Below, one piece after another: positions 25,488 to 34,217 of a stretch of DNA of 64,000 nt. The position numbers were made by a program, and so were the translations under genes. Numbering within the stretch: the first letter of the stretch is position 1; every line of letters starts with the position of its first letter. Source of the DNA: Streptomyces liliifuscus (GTDB lineage Bacteria > Actinomycetota > Actinomycetes > Streptomycetales > Streptomycetaceae); the NCBI RefSeq assembly GCF_016598615.1, contig NZ_CP066831.1:9982001-10046000 (forward strand), in the 5' to 3' direction. A model generated the notes under the pieces. That model was given only the letters and a program-made list of their open reading frames with translations, was not told the DNA's origin and did no database searches.

Positions 25488-27530
25488 CTATGGGGCCCGT
25501 ACCTCGTCTCCGTCGGGGAGCCGGCCCGTGACGACGGCGTCGGTGCCCTCGCTTGTGGCGCGGGCCGCGAGGAGCCGCCCGTCCGCCTTCGCCCGTACCG
25601 GACGTGACGATTCGACGCGGGTGACGGACCGACTGCCGGCGGCGAGCAGGTACCAGGAGCCGGACGGTGCCCGCCACCTGGTGTCGGCCAGCACGTCCTG
25701 GCCGAACCGGCTGCATTCCGCGGTGTTCCGTCGGCCGCCGACCGAGCGGGCGGGGCCGTCGTCCGGGCCGAGGAAGAGGTAGTCCGCCCGTCCGGGCCCC
25801 CGCCAGGTGTCGGCTCGTGCGCACACCCATGAGCCCAGTCCGGCACGCTCCGGCAGGGGCTGCGTGGCGAACACCCAGTGGTTGACCGCGCGCACCCCCT
25901 GATGGCGCAGGGTGTCCAGTCGACAAGCGGTACGCGCCCAGCCGCGCAACGCGTCCGGGCCGGTGGCCTCCGCGGGCGGTCGCGGTCGTACGCCGGGCAC
26001 CGGCGCGGGCATGTAGGTCAGGTGGGCGGGCATGAGGCCGCCGAGGTCGGCGAGCAGGAACGCGTGGTTCTCCACGATCCGCGTGGAGGAGCGCAGCTGG
26101 ACGACAGGCTTGCTGGTGCACTCTCCCTCGGCTCCCGACAGGGGCAGGGCCAGGCTCACGCCATTGGTGGCGCGCCGCACGTCTCGGGCCGGGATGTCGG
26201 GTGCCAGCAGGTCGCGGACACTCGCCCTGGAGATCCACGGGGCCAGCAGGAACCGTACGGAGTCGGGTGTGCGGGAGATGGTCACCGCGGCGGCGGTGGT
26301 GACGTCGGCGCCTTCTGCGAGGGCGGAGACCAGTTCGGCCGGGCCCGTGCCGCGGGCCGGTTCGCTGTAGCGCAGGAGGTGCAGACCGTCGTGGAGCAGG
26401 ACGACAGCCCGTCCGTCGACTTCATCGGCGAACAACAGCCGGGTCGCCCGGCCGAATCCGGTGGGCGCTGCTCCGGGTTCGGTCACACGTCGGCCCGGCC
26501 AGGCGGGGTCGGTCCAGGCGAGCACCGCGCGATCGAGCAGCGGCCGATTCGTGACGAGTGTGCCGCGGGCCGGCCAGGCGGTGAAGTCGAGCCTCGTGGT
26601 GTCGGCCCAGGCCTCTGCGGGGGCGCGGAGCAGTCGCTGCGCGGGCACGGCGGACGAGTGCCTCGTCCGCTCCCCGACGTGGTGCGCGCCGTCGGAGACG
26701 GCAACGACGGCGATCACGGCGACGGCGGCCAGCGTCAGTGCCGTTCCGACTGCGCGTACCCGGTGTCTGCGCCGTAGAAGGTCGGACGGGCGGGCGTGCA
26801 GAAGGCAGGGATCGAACTCCGGAGCGAGCAGCACGGCTTTGCGCGGTTCTCGGAGCCCGGTCGGGGTGGGGTCCGAGAGACTTCCGGGCGTGTGGGATCC
26901 ATCCGTTTCGGGGCGGTCCGTGTTGTCGGCGGTCGATGGTTGCTGCGGGGCCGCGTCGGCAGCGAGAGCGCGGGCGGCTTTGAGTGCTTGCTCGGGCTCT
27001 GCCACTCCCGCGCCCTGGAGGGCGTGGATGACGTCCTCGGGGCCCGCGCCGTCGAGCACGAGGAGCGCCAGCGCCGCGCGCACCGGCCAGTCCGCCTCCG
27101 CCATGGCGCGGTCGAGAGCCAGTTCCTCGGGGCCTCCCGGCTGGGGGAACACCCGCAGGCCCCACACGGCTGGGAGCGTCGGACGTCCCGTCCGGCGTGC
27201 CCATGGGCGGGACAACCGTCGCGGTCGCGCGTCCAGGGCACGCGCTCTCTTCAATACGCGCGTCCGCAGGGCGTGGTACGCGTCGAGTTCCTCGGTCCTC
27301 GCGGGTGCTGTCTGCCGTCGGTCGGCTATGGCGAGCCCGCGGCGGGGCAGGGCGCCCTGCGCGGCACCGTGGGCTGCGAGGACGCGCTCATGGCGGCCGA
27401 GGCTACGGGGCAGCGTTACGTATGCCAGGCGGACCAATTGAGCGTAGTGCCCCATCAAAGTGGCCTCCGCGCGCTCGACATCGAGCAGGCGGGTGCCGTT
27501 GACCGGCCGTGTCGGACGGCGCATCGACAT
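25488..27530 (-). CDS. Large hypothetical single-TM protein
   Basis: A 680-aa protein of unknown function. Residues 1-210 are basic and helical, with LDVERAEATLMGHYAQLVRLAYVTLP (cut) reminiscent of the start of a sigma-like or helical regulatory domain. One TM helix lies at about 268-284 (ALTLAAVAVIAVVAVSDG). The rest, about 390 residues, would be extracytoplasmic with conserved-looking Trp and Cys residues. The start ATG at 27530 follows GAGGAG. Similar architectures are common as uncharacterised proteins in Streptomyces; I do not recognise a function. Confidence 0.65.
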   Translation of the reverse strand: MSMRRPTRPVNGTRLLDVERAEATLMGHYAQLVRLAYVTLPRSLGRHERVLAAHGAAQGALPRRGLAIADRRQTAPARTEELDAYHALRTRVLKRARALDARPRRLSRPWARRTGRPTLPAVWGLRVFPQPGGPEELALDRAMAEADWPVRAALALLVLDGAGPEDVIHALQGAGVAEPEQALKAARALAADAAPQQPSTADNTDRPETDGSHTPGSLSDPTPTGLREPRKAVLLAPEFDPCLLHARPSDLLRRRHRVRAVGTALTLAAVAVIAVVAVSDGAHHVGERTRHSSAVPAQRLLRAPAEAWADTTRLDFTAWPARGTLVTNRPLLDRAVLAWTDPAWPGRRVTEPGAAPTGFGRATRLLFADEVDGRAVVLLHDGLHLLRYSEPARGTGPAELVSALAEGADVTTAAAVTISRTPDSVRFLLAPWISRASVRDLLAPDIPARDVRRATNGVSLALPLSGAEGECTSKPVVQLRSSTRIVENHAFLLADLGGLMPAHLTYMPAPVPGVRPRPPAEATGPDALRGWARTACRLDTLRHQGVRAVNHWVFATQPLPERAGLGSWVCARADTWRGPGRADYLFLGPDDGPARSVGGRRNTAECSRFGQDVLADTRWRAPSGSWYLLAAGSRSVTRVESSRPVRAKADGRLLAARATSEGTDAVVTGRLPDGDEVRAP

Positions 27531-27691
27531 GTTCGCTTCGCTCCTCAGGTGAACGCGACGAGGGCTGTTCATACCGTCAAACGAGTGATCTTCGTCGTCG
27601 TCACCTCGACAACACGCGGGCGATCCCGCTGAGCCGGCCGAGCCGAAGCCGGACCTGATCGTGAGGACGGGCGATGGTGGCAACAGCTCGG

Positions 27692-28114
27692 TCAGAGCCA
27701 GCGTTTCTTGCGGAAGACCCGGTAGACGCTGGTGACCAGGGTGGCGGTGGTGACGAGCATCGCTGGGTAGCCGAAGAGCCATCGCAGTTCGGGCATGTGG
27801 TCGAAGTTCATGCCGTAGACGCCGGCGATGGGCACGGCGATCAGCGCGGCGGCGGCGCTGATGCGGCGCATGTCGTGGTTCTGCCGGACGCTGGTCCGGG
27901 CGAGGGCCATGGTCAGCGCGTTGTCGACGGCGACGACCTGGAGCTGGTCGGCGGTCGGGGCGTGCAGGTCGATCCAGACGAAGGCTCCGGGGGTGGTGTG
28001 TGCGGCGTCCATGGCTTCTTCCAGCGGCAGATGCCCCGGTCGGCGGCGCCCGTGCTCGTACAGGGCGCATTCGACGACGGGGACCTGCTGCTGAGGCGTG
28101 TCGTGGGCCGTTAT
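27692..28114 (-). pseudogene. CorA-type magnesium transporter with large internal deletion
   Basis: The N-terminal part VVECALYEHGRRRPGHLPLE and FVWIDLHAPTADQL is that of a CorA cytoplasmic domain. The C-terminal part SVRQNHDMRRISA, IAGVYGMNFDHMPEL (the GMN selectivity motif) and a final helix ending RKKRWL is the CorA membrane end. About 200 residues of the usual 330-370, including most of the long stalk helix, are missing between them, although the frame is kept. AAGGAGG at 28121-28127 lies before ATA at 28114, where an ATG would be expected. Probably inactive. Confidence 0.7.
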
Positions 28115-28168
28115 GGCTCGCCTCCTTGCGGGGCGGATGCCGTCCGGGCCACCGGTTAGCATATTTGC

Positions 28169-28576
28169 ATGGAAGCGCAAGTACCGTCATGGGACGAGGA
28201 GCAGGCCGAGCGGTCGGTGGCGGTGCTCAAGGCGGTCGCCGATTCGTCGCGGTACCGACTGCTCTGGGCGCTGAGTGACCGGGAGCTGCCGGTCAGCCGG
28301 CTGGCGGAGCTGATCGGCGCGCATGTCGCGGCCACCTCCCAGCATTTGGCGAAGCTGCGTGCGGCGGGGCTGGTGGCCTCGCGACGGGAGGGCACGCGGA
28401 TCTACTACCGGGCCGCCGGGCGGCAGGTGCGGGCGTTGCTGGAGTGCGCCGTGCTGGTGGCGGACCCGGCGGAGTCCGGTTCGGGCGGGGCGGGGGAGGC
28501 GGAGGCGCCGGCGGCCGTCGCGCAGGAGAGCCCGGCGGGGGTGCGGGCCCGGCATCGCCCGGTGGCGGAGCACTGA
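28169..28576 (+). CDS. ArsR-family metalloregulator-like repressor
   Basis: A 135-aa winged HTH protein. LKAVADSSRYRLLWALSDRELPVSRLAELIG (cut), VAATSQHLAKLRAAGLVASR and REGTRIYYRAA are ArsR/SmtB blocks. The Cys pair often seen as ELCVCD in the metal-sensing helix is replaced by ELPVS, so any metal binding would use other residues. It is divergent from the broken corA gene. The start codon lies within an AT-rich imperfect palindrome (TTAGCATATTTGCATGG) that may be its operator. Confidence 0.8.
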   Translation: MEAQVPSWDEEQAERSVAVLKAVADSSRYRLLWALSDRELPVSRLAELIGAHVAATSQHLAKLRAAGLVASRREGTRIYYRAAGRQVRALLECAVLVADPAESGSGGAGEAEAPAAVAQESPAGVRARHRPVAEH

Positions 28577-28587
28577 AACCTCTCTCG

Positions 28588-28860
28588 TCATGCGGCGGTC
28601 TGCCGCCAGAGGGCCGAGATGACGGCCGGTTCCACGCTGATGCGGGCGACCGCGCTCTCCACCGGTGTGCTGTCGGCGCCGTCCGAGGTGATTTCCGCAC
28701 GTATCCGCACCTGTCCGCTCCCGGCGACCCCGGTCGAGGCGACGGCGTGCAGTCGGCTGTCGGAGCCGGAGAGGGACAGGACGAGCAGGGTGCGCAGCAT
28801 GGGAAAGACAGGTAAGGAACGAGTGTGCGCCTGCGGGACCACCGCCGCCTCATAGAGACG
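28588..28860 (-). pseudogene. C-terminal remnant of an MgtC/SapB-family protein
   Basis: In one minus-strand frame RTLLVLSLSGSDSRLHAVAS and VRIRAEITSDGADSTPVESA then VARISVEPAVISALW match the C-terminal regulatory domain of MgtC-type proteins (usual end ...AVxRLSLEPGVSAVxW). The membrane domain is absent and the upstream frame has no such features. With the deleted corA on the other side of the ArsR gene, this looks like a decayed magnesium-related locus. Confidence 0.5.
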
Positions 28861-29153
28861 GGGGCCGCGTGCGGCGCGGGAGAACCAGGGCCGAGGGCCC
28901 GGGCGTACGAATGTCAGCGAGTGCCCAGGAGGCAGTGCGGACTGGGAGGGTCGGCACCCATGGCTGCCTCCGATCCGTGATGCGGCTTCACCCCGCACGC
29001 GCTCTCGACGCACACACGGGATCCGACCCCAAGAGTGTGCCCCTTGTTGCGTAAATACGCAAATAGCCAGGTGACGGCTGTCCGGTGCTTCCTGTCCTCA
29101 CTCGACGGACGGGCCGGGTCGTGTGACCTTGTGCGGGCTCCTGTGTGGTCGTT
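28861..29153. other. Stretch without recognisable gene
   Basis: About 290 bp between the MgtC remnant and the STAS gene. No coding or structural feature could be supported. Confidence 0.4.
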
Positions 29154-29516
29154 TCAGGTGCGGGGTGCGGAGGGGGTCCAGGCTGCTTCCGCTGCTTGTG
29201 CGGTGGGGTGCGTGGTGAAGACGCGGTCCAGTCCGACGGTGCTGAGGATGCGGCTGACGTGTTGGGGGACCGATGCCAGCGCGATGCCGGCCCGGGCGGC
29301 GAGGGCGTGGTTGCGGGCGGCGAGCAGGGCCGTAATGCCGCTGGAGTCGCAGAACGTGATGTCGGTCAGGTCGATGACGAGCTGTTGGCCCGACTGAAGG
29401 GCCAGGCCGGGCAGCAGGTCGCGTACCTGGGTGTAGCTGTCGTAGTCGAGTTCGCCGGTCAGTTCCATGACGGGCCCGGCGGTGGTGGTTCGGGTGTGGA
29501 CGGCGAGCTGGCTCAC
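29154..29516 (-). CDS. STAS-domain anti-sigma factor antagonist
   Basis: A 120-aa RsbV/SpoIIAA-type protein. VMELTGELDYDSYTQVRDLL and VIDLTDITFCDSSGITALLA (cut at family breaks) show the STAS fold, with a Ser in FCDSSGI as the expected phosphorylation site. Unphosphorylated it would bind an anti-sigma kinase and free a sigma factor. Its start overlaps the stop of the PP2C phosphatase gene by 4 bp, so this STAS protein is the probable substrate of that phosphatase. No anti-sigma kinase gene is nearby. Confidence 0.87.
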   Translation of the reverse strand: MSQLAVHTRTTTAGPVMELTGELDYDSYTQVRDLLPGLALQSGQQLVIDLTDITFCDSSGITALLAARNHALAARAGIALASVPQHVSRILSTVGLDRVFTTHPTAQAAEAAWTPSAPRT

Positions 29517-30784
29517 TGCTGCTCTTCACTGGTGGGTCGGGGCACGCTGATGGCGAGGACGGCGGTGTCGTCGTCGACGCCGGTGCCGAAGGTGTCGAGC
29601 AGGTCGCGGATCGCGGTGATGATGCCGGTCGCGGTGGTGGGCGCGATGGCCTGGGCGAAGTCGAGGAGGGCTTCGTCGCCGTAGCGCTCATCGTCGTTGT
29701 CTTGAGCCGTGTGCGCTTCGGTGAGGCCGTCGGTGTGGAGCAGCAGGGTGTCGCCGGCCTTGAGGTGGACGGTGGTGGTGGCGATGTGGGCGTCGGGCAG
29801 GGCGCCGATGAGCTGTCCGCCGGGAGTGGGCAGGTAGTCGGCGCTTCCGTCCGCGCGCAGGAGCAGGGCCGGGGGGTGGCCGCCGCCGGCCAGGGTGATG
29901 TGGAAGCCGCGCTGATCGGCGTCGGGGGTGAGCAGTCCGAAGATGACGGTGCAGAACCGCGGGTCGTGGCCGTTGTACTCGTGGTTGAGGACCGTGTTGA
30001 GGTTGCGCAGGACGGCGGCCGGGTCCGGGTCGTAGACAGCGGCGGCACGCAGTGTGTAGCGGGCCAGGGAGGTGACGGCCGCGGCGGCGGCGCCCTTGCC
30101 GCACACGTCGCCCAGGAACATCCCCCATGCCCCGGCGGCGAGCGGGAAGAGGTCGTAGAAGTCGCCGCCGACCTTGTCGGCGGAGGCGATGTGGTAGTGC
30201 GCGGCCACGTCCAGCCCGGGCACACTCACCAGCACCGGGGGCAGCAGGGTCTGCTGCAGGGTGGCGTTGAGGCGTTCGAGCTCTTCGCGTTCGCGTTCTG
30301 CCTGCTGCCGGGCGCGCAGCAGTTCGGTCTCGTAGGCGCGGCGGTCGCGGGCGTCGAAGACGGTGGTACGGATCAGTACGGGCTGTCCGTCGCTGCCGGA
30401 CTTGACCGTGGAGGTGACCAGCACGGGCAGCCGGCCTCCGTCGGCCGTCCTGAGCTCCAGGGCGATCCCGCTGATCTCGCCCTGCATGCGCAGCAGCGGG
30501 CCGAAGTGGGTCTCGTGGTAGAGACGGCCCCCCACGGTCAGCAACTCGGCGAAGGTCTTCTGGCCGACCAGGTCGCCGTGTGTGTAGCCGAGCCAGTCCA
30601 GGAGGGTCGTGTTGATCTTCGCGATCGTGCCGTCCAGCAGCGTGGAGAGGTACCCGCACGGCGCGTGCTCGTACAGGTCCTCGGCGCTGTCCTCCAGCAG
30701 GGTGGCGAACGCCGCACGGTCGTCACCAACTTGTTCCTCGGGAAGCGGGTGTTCGCCGCTCTCGCCGTCGCCGGTCGTGCACAT
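29513..30784 (-). CDS. PAS-domain PP2C (SpoIIE-type) phosphatase, RsbP-like
   Basis: A 423-aa signalling phosphatase. A PAS domain (about 45-150, YEHAPCGYLSTLLDGTIAKI, LDWLGYTHGDLVG) is followed by a coiled coil rich in Glu/Arg (about 165-195) and a SpoIIE PP2C domain (about 200-420) with the metal Asp blocks ADKVGGDFYDLF, GMFLGDVCGKGAAAA, LHTDGLTEA and DDDTAVLAI. The domain order equals RsbP of Bacillus subtilis, the energy-stress phosphatase. It lies between an RsbQ-like hydrolase and a STAS antagonist with overlapping stops and starts, making a compact signalling operon. Confidence 0.87.
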   Translation of the reverse strand: MCTTGDGESGEHPLPEEQVGDDRAAFATLLEDSAEDLYEHAPCGYLSTLLDGTIAKINTTLLDWLGYTHGDLVGQKTFAELLTVGGRLYHETHFGPLLRMQGEISGIALELRTADGGRLPVLVTSTVKSGSDGQPVLIRTTVFDARDRRAYETELLRARQQAEREREELERLNATLQQTLLPPVLVSVPGLDVAAHYHIASADKVGGDFYDLFPLAAGAWGMFLGDVCGKGAAAAAVTSLARYTLRAAAVYDPDPAAVLRNLNTVLNHEYNGHDPRFCTVIFGLLTPDADQRGFHITLAGGGHPPALLLRADGSADYLPTPGGQLIGALPDAHIATTTVHLKAGDTLLLHTDGLTEAHTAQDNDDERYGDEALLDFAQAIAPTTATGIITAIRDLLDTFGTGVDDDTAVLAISVPRPTSEEQQ

Positions 30785-31593
30785 CACCGCTCGGCCGTGA
30801 CGAACTCGGTGATCGCGGCAGCCGTTTCCTCCGGTGCGGCGAGCTGGGGGCAGTGGCCGGTCGCGTTCAGGGTGACCAGTCTGCTTCCCGCGATCCGGGA
30901 CTGTACGAAGGCTCCCACCTCCGGCGGCGCTATCGCATCGTTGGAACACTGCGCGACGAGGGTGGGAACGGTGACCTTGGAGAGGTCGTCGCGGTTGTCG
31001 GACAGGAACGTCACTCGGGCGAAGACGCGGGCGATGTCCGGGTCGGTGCGGCAGAAGCTGTTGGTCAGTTCCGCGCCCAGTTCCGGCCGCTCGGGATTGC
31101 CCATGATCACCGGGGCCATCGCGCCCGACCAGCCCAGATAGTTCGCGTCCAGCGACCCCAGGAGCTCATTGATGTCCTCGGCGCTGAACCCGCCGCGATA
31201 GCCGGCGGCCGGATCGTCGATGAAACACGGCGACGGGGCGAGCAGCACCAGCTGGGCGAAGGCCTCCGGCTCCCGCGCCGCCGCCAGCACCCCCATCATC
31301 GCGCTCACCGAGTGCCCCACGAACGTCACCGGGCCGAGCGCCAGCTCACGGCAGATCTCCAGCACGTCCGCGGCATAGCCCTCCAGCGTCGAATAGCGCT
31401 CCTTGCTCCACGCCGACAGCTCGGAACGCCCGGCCCCTACATGGTCGAAAACCACCACGGTGAAGTCGCGCTCCAGGAGCGGAACCACCAGCCGCCACAT
31501 GTTCTGGTCGCATCCGAATCCGTGCGCCAGCATCACCACCGGCCCTCCGGTGCGGCCGGACACCGTCAGATGATTCCTGCTGCGCACAGTCAT
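30784..31593 (-). CDS. Alpha/beta hydrolase, RsbQ-like
   Basis: A 269-aa alpha/beta hydrolase. MLAHGFGCDQNMWRLVVPLL near residue 20, VFDHVGAGRSEL and the nucleophile elbow VTFVGHSVSAMMGVLAA near 93, with a late Asp and NATGHCPQL for the His, match RsbQ. In Bacillus, RsbQ is needed to activate the PAS-PP2C phosphatase RsbP, possibly by making a PAS ligand. Here the hydrolase gene directly precedes and touches the RsbP-like gene (TGATG). The start at 31593 has AGGA upstream. Confidence 0.87.
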   Translation of the reverse strand: MTVRSRNHLTVSGRTGGPVVMLAHGFGCDQNMWRLVVPLLERDFTVVVFDHVGAGRSELSAWSKERYSTLEGYAADVLEICRELALGPVTFVGHSVSAMMGVLAAAREPEAFAQLVLLAPSPCFIDDPAAGYRGGFSAEDINELLGSLDANYLGWSGAMAPVIMGNPERPELGAELTNSFCRTDPDIARVFARVTFLSDNRDDLSKVTVPTLVAQCSNDAIAPPEVGAFVQSRIAGSRLVTLNATGHCPQLAAPEETAAAITEFVTAER

Positions 31594-31706
31594 GCGGCAC
31601 ATCCTCGCAGAACGCTTCCTTCACCATCCCCGTGCCGTACGCGCCGTCCCCTCCATGCAATCTCGGTCCCAGCGAGTGTCTGCTCACCCGGGGTCGGCCG
31701 TGCCCA

Positions 31707-31904
31707 GTCGGTCGCGTCGGCGCAGATGTGGCAGTGCTCGTGGTGCTGAGCATGCTGTGAGCACGTGTCGTGGCTGCTGCCGCGGGTGAGGACCCGACGG
31801 GTGGCGGCGGTGACGTCGGCGCAGTCCAGGTCCTGGCTGATCGCGGCGCGCAGCTCGTCGGCGTCCTTCTCCGCGAGCATGCCGGCGGCGCACGCGGTGG
31901 TGAA
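31707..31904 (-). pseudogene. Remnant of a four-helix-bundle copper-storage protein (Csp/DUF326)
   Basis: DADELRAAISQDLDCADVTA, TRRVLTRGSS and HEHCHICADA match the second half of the Cys-rich four-helix bundle proteins that bind Cu(I) (usual form ELRRCIRLNLDCADVCxATxRVLSRQTGYD...HEHCRVCAEAC). Several expected cysteines are missing, the third helix is deleted and the ends have no sensible start or stop. It lies head-to-head with the copper chaperone gene, an expected partner. Confidence 0.5.
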
Positions 31905-31973
31905 CACGGCGGGGATGTGTCGCGTACCCCATGCCACAGCGTTCCCGGGAAGCAGAGGACAGGAGCCCCCGAC

Positions 31974-32198
31974 ATGGCTGAGAAGATCTGTGCCGTCTCC
32001 GGAATGAGCTGTGGTCACTGTGCGGCGAGCGTCACCGAAGAGGTGATGGCGGTGCCCGGAGTGACCGAGGTCGATGTCGATGTACCGGCCGGCCGTGTGA
32101 CCGTACGCGGGGAGTCGGTCAGCGACGACGCCGTGCGGGACGCGATCGGCGAGGCGGGATACGAAGTCACTGAAGCCGCGCGTTCGACGGCGGCCTGA
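31974..32198 (+). CDS. copZ: Heavy-metal-associated copper chaperone (CopZ-like)
   Basis: A 74-aa single HMA domain. GMSCGHC near residue 10 is the MxCxxC Cu(I) site, followed by VTEEVMAVPGVTEVDVDVPA and a C-terminal AIGEAGYEV, the full ferredoxin-like fold. Such proteins pass Cu(I) to P-type ATPases or the CsoR repressor. No ATPase gene is in this window. The ATG at 31974 follows AGGAG with 8-nt spacing. Confidence 0.9.
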   Translation: MAEKICAVSGMSCGHCAASVTEEVMAVPGVTEVDVDVPAGRVTVRGESVSDDAVRDAIGEAGYEVTEAARSTAA

Positions 32199-32246
32199 GC
32201 CGGGTCTTCGGAGGGCCGGTGGTTCCCGGGACGGAATGGTCCGGGT

Positions 32247-34217
32247 CTACACCTCGATCTGCGAACCCATGATGACCGTGCGGTCGCGGGGCAGGCTGAA
32301 GTACTCGGCGGCGTCGGCCGTGATGTAGGACGTGGCGATGAACAGCCGTTTGCGCCAGGGGGCCATCGTCGGGGCCTTGCCGCGACGGAGTTCGATCTTC
32401 GACAGGAAGTAGGACGCCTGGTCGAGTTGCAGCGGACCTTCGGTTTCGGCCGGGTCGAGCATGGCCAGTGCGCCGGGCACGTCCGGCGTCTCCATGTAGC
32501 CGAACAGGGCGGTGACATGGATGATCCCGTCGTCCGCGTACCCGAGGTCGTCGACGACGATCCGCTGGTCGGCAGGGACGCGGGGCACGGGCTCGGTTCC
32601 GATGGACAGGATCACCACCTGCTCGTGCCGTACGTGGTTGTGCTCGACGTTGGCCCGCATGGCCAGGGGCGCGGTCTCCTTGTCCCGGTTCAGGAAGACG
32701 GCCGTGCCGGGCGCCCGGAGCGTCGGCTCCTCCCCGGTGCGGAGGTGGTCGATGAACTCGGGCAACGGCCCTTCCTGGCGTGCGCGTTCCTCGGTGACGA
32801 GTGCGCGGCCGCGCTGCCAGGTCGTCATGACCGTGAACGCGGTGAGGCCGATCAGCAGCGGCAGCCACGCGCCGTGGACGAGCTTGGTCATGTTGGCCGC
32901 CACGAACAGCAGGTCCACGAGGAGGAGCAGGCCCGCGCCGATGGCGAGCAGCCACCGGGGCGTACCCCACTTGCCACGGGCGACGTAGAAGAAGAGCAGG
33001 GTGGTGATGGTGATGGTGCCGGTGACCGCCATGCCGAACGCGTAGGCCAGCGCCGCGGAGCTCTGGAAGGCGAAGACCAGGGTGAGGACCGAGACCATCA
33101 GAAGCCAGTTGATCCACGGGACGTAGATCTGACCGATGGTGGATTCCGAGGTGTGCGCGATGCGCAGCCGCGGCAGGTAGCCGAGTTGGGCAGCCTGGGA
33201 GGCGACCGAGTACGCGCCGGTGATCACCGCCTGGGAGGCGATCACGGTCGCCGCCGTCGCCAGGATGACCATCGGCCAGCGCCCCCAGTCGGGCACGAGC
33301 AGGAAGAACGGGCTGCTGATGTTGTCCGGGTTGTCGAGGATCAGCGCGCCCTGGCCCAGATAGCTCAGGACGCAGGCGGGCAGTACGAGGAACAGCCAGC
33401 CCCGGGTGATCGCCCGGCGGCCGAAGTGCCCCATGTCGGCGTAGAGCGCCTCGGCCCCGGTGACCGCGAGCACGATCGCGGCCAGGGCGAAGAAGGCCGT
33501 GCCCCAGTGACCGAACAGAAAGCCCAGCGCGTACGTCGGTGACAGCGCCCTGAGGATGCCCGGATGGTCGGCGATGCCGACCACGCCGCACGCGCCGATG
33601 GCCGTGAACCAGACGATCATCACCGGGCCGAACACCCGGCCCACCGCTGCGGTTCCCCGGCGCTGCACCAGAAACAGGAGCACGATGATCACCGCGGTGA
33701 TCGGCACGACCGCGCTGTCCAGCGACGGCTCGACGACCTTGAGCCCCTCGACCGCGGACAGCACCGAGATCGCCGGGGTGATCATGCTGTCACCGAAGAA
33801 CAGTGACGCACCGAAGATGCCGAGCGCGGCCAGTACGACGGTGGCCCGACGCCCGCGTTGTGAACTCCACCGCCGCAGCAGGGTGATGAGCGCCATGATG
33901 CCGCCCTCACCGTCGTTGTCGGCGCGCATCGCCAGCAGCACGTAGGTGACCGTGACGATGATCATCACCGACCAGAACACCAGCGACACCACCCCGTACA
34001 CGTTGTTCGTGGTGACCGGGACGGGGTGCGGGTCGTCGGGGTTGAACACCGTCTGGAGGGTGTAGATCGGGCTGGTCCCGATGTCGCCGAAGACCACACC
34101 GAGAGCACCGATCACCACCGCGAGCCGCACCGTGTCGCGAGTGCGCGCCCGACGGGCCTCCTCCACCCGTGACGCGGATCCGTCGTCCGACGCGGTTCCC
34201 TGCCGGCGATCGGTCAT
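32247..34217 (-). CDS. kup: Kup-type potassium transporter
   Basis: Low-affinity K+/H+ symporter of the KUP/HAK/KT family, 656 aa. AVVIGALGVVFGDIGTSPIY at the first helix is the family signature, then GEGGIMALITLLRR, LFFGDSMITPAISVLSAVEG and GTAVFLNRD in the cytoplasmic tail. Twelve helices are expected in the first 440 residues, followed by a hydrophilic domain of about 200. The ATG at 34217 has GGAGGAG upstream. It stands as a single gene convergent with copZ. Confidence 0.92.
   Translation of the reverse strand: MTDRRQGTASDDGSASRVEEARRARTRDTVRLAVVIGALGVVFGDIGTSPIYTLQTVFNPDDPHPVPVTTNNVYGVVSLVFWSVMIIVTVTYVLLAMRADNDGEGGIMALITLLRRWSSQRGRRATVVLAALGIFGASLFFGDSMITPAISVLSAVEGLKVVEPSLDSAVVPITAVIIVLLFLVQRRGTAAVGRVFGPVMIVWFTAIGACGVVGIADHPGILRALSPTYALGFLFGHWGTAFFALAAIVLAVTGAEALYADMGHFGRRAITRGWLFLVLPACVLSYLGQGALILDNPDNISSPFFLLVPDWGRWPMVILATAATVIASQAVITGAYSVASQAAQLGYLPRLRIAHTSESTIGQIYVPWINWLLMVSVLTLVFAFQSSAALAYAFGMAVTGTITITTLLFFYVARGKWGTPRWLLAIGAGLLLLVDLLFVAANMTKLVHGAWLPLLIGLTAFTVMTTWQRGRALVTEERARQEGPLPEFIDHLRTGEEPTLRAPGTAVFLNRDKETAPLAMRANVEHNHVRHEQVVILSIGTEPVPRVPADQRIVVDDLGYADDGIIHVTALFGYMETPDVPGALAMLDPAETEGPLQLDQASYFLSKIELRRGKAPTMAPWRKRLFIATSYITADAAEYFSLPRDRTVIMGSQIEV

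Noticed and set aside
29035..29397. Plus-strand frame antisense to the STAS gene
   Set aside because: Shadow of the intact STAS gene, with no family features of its own.
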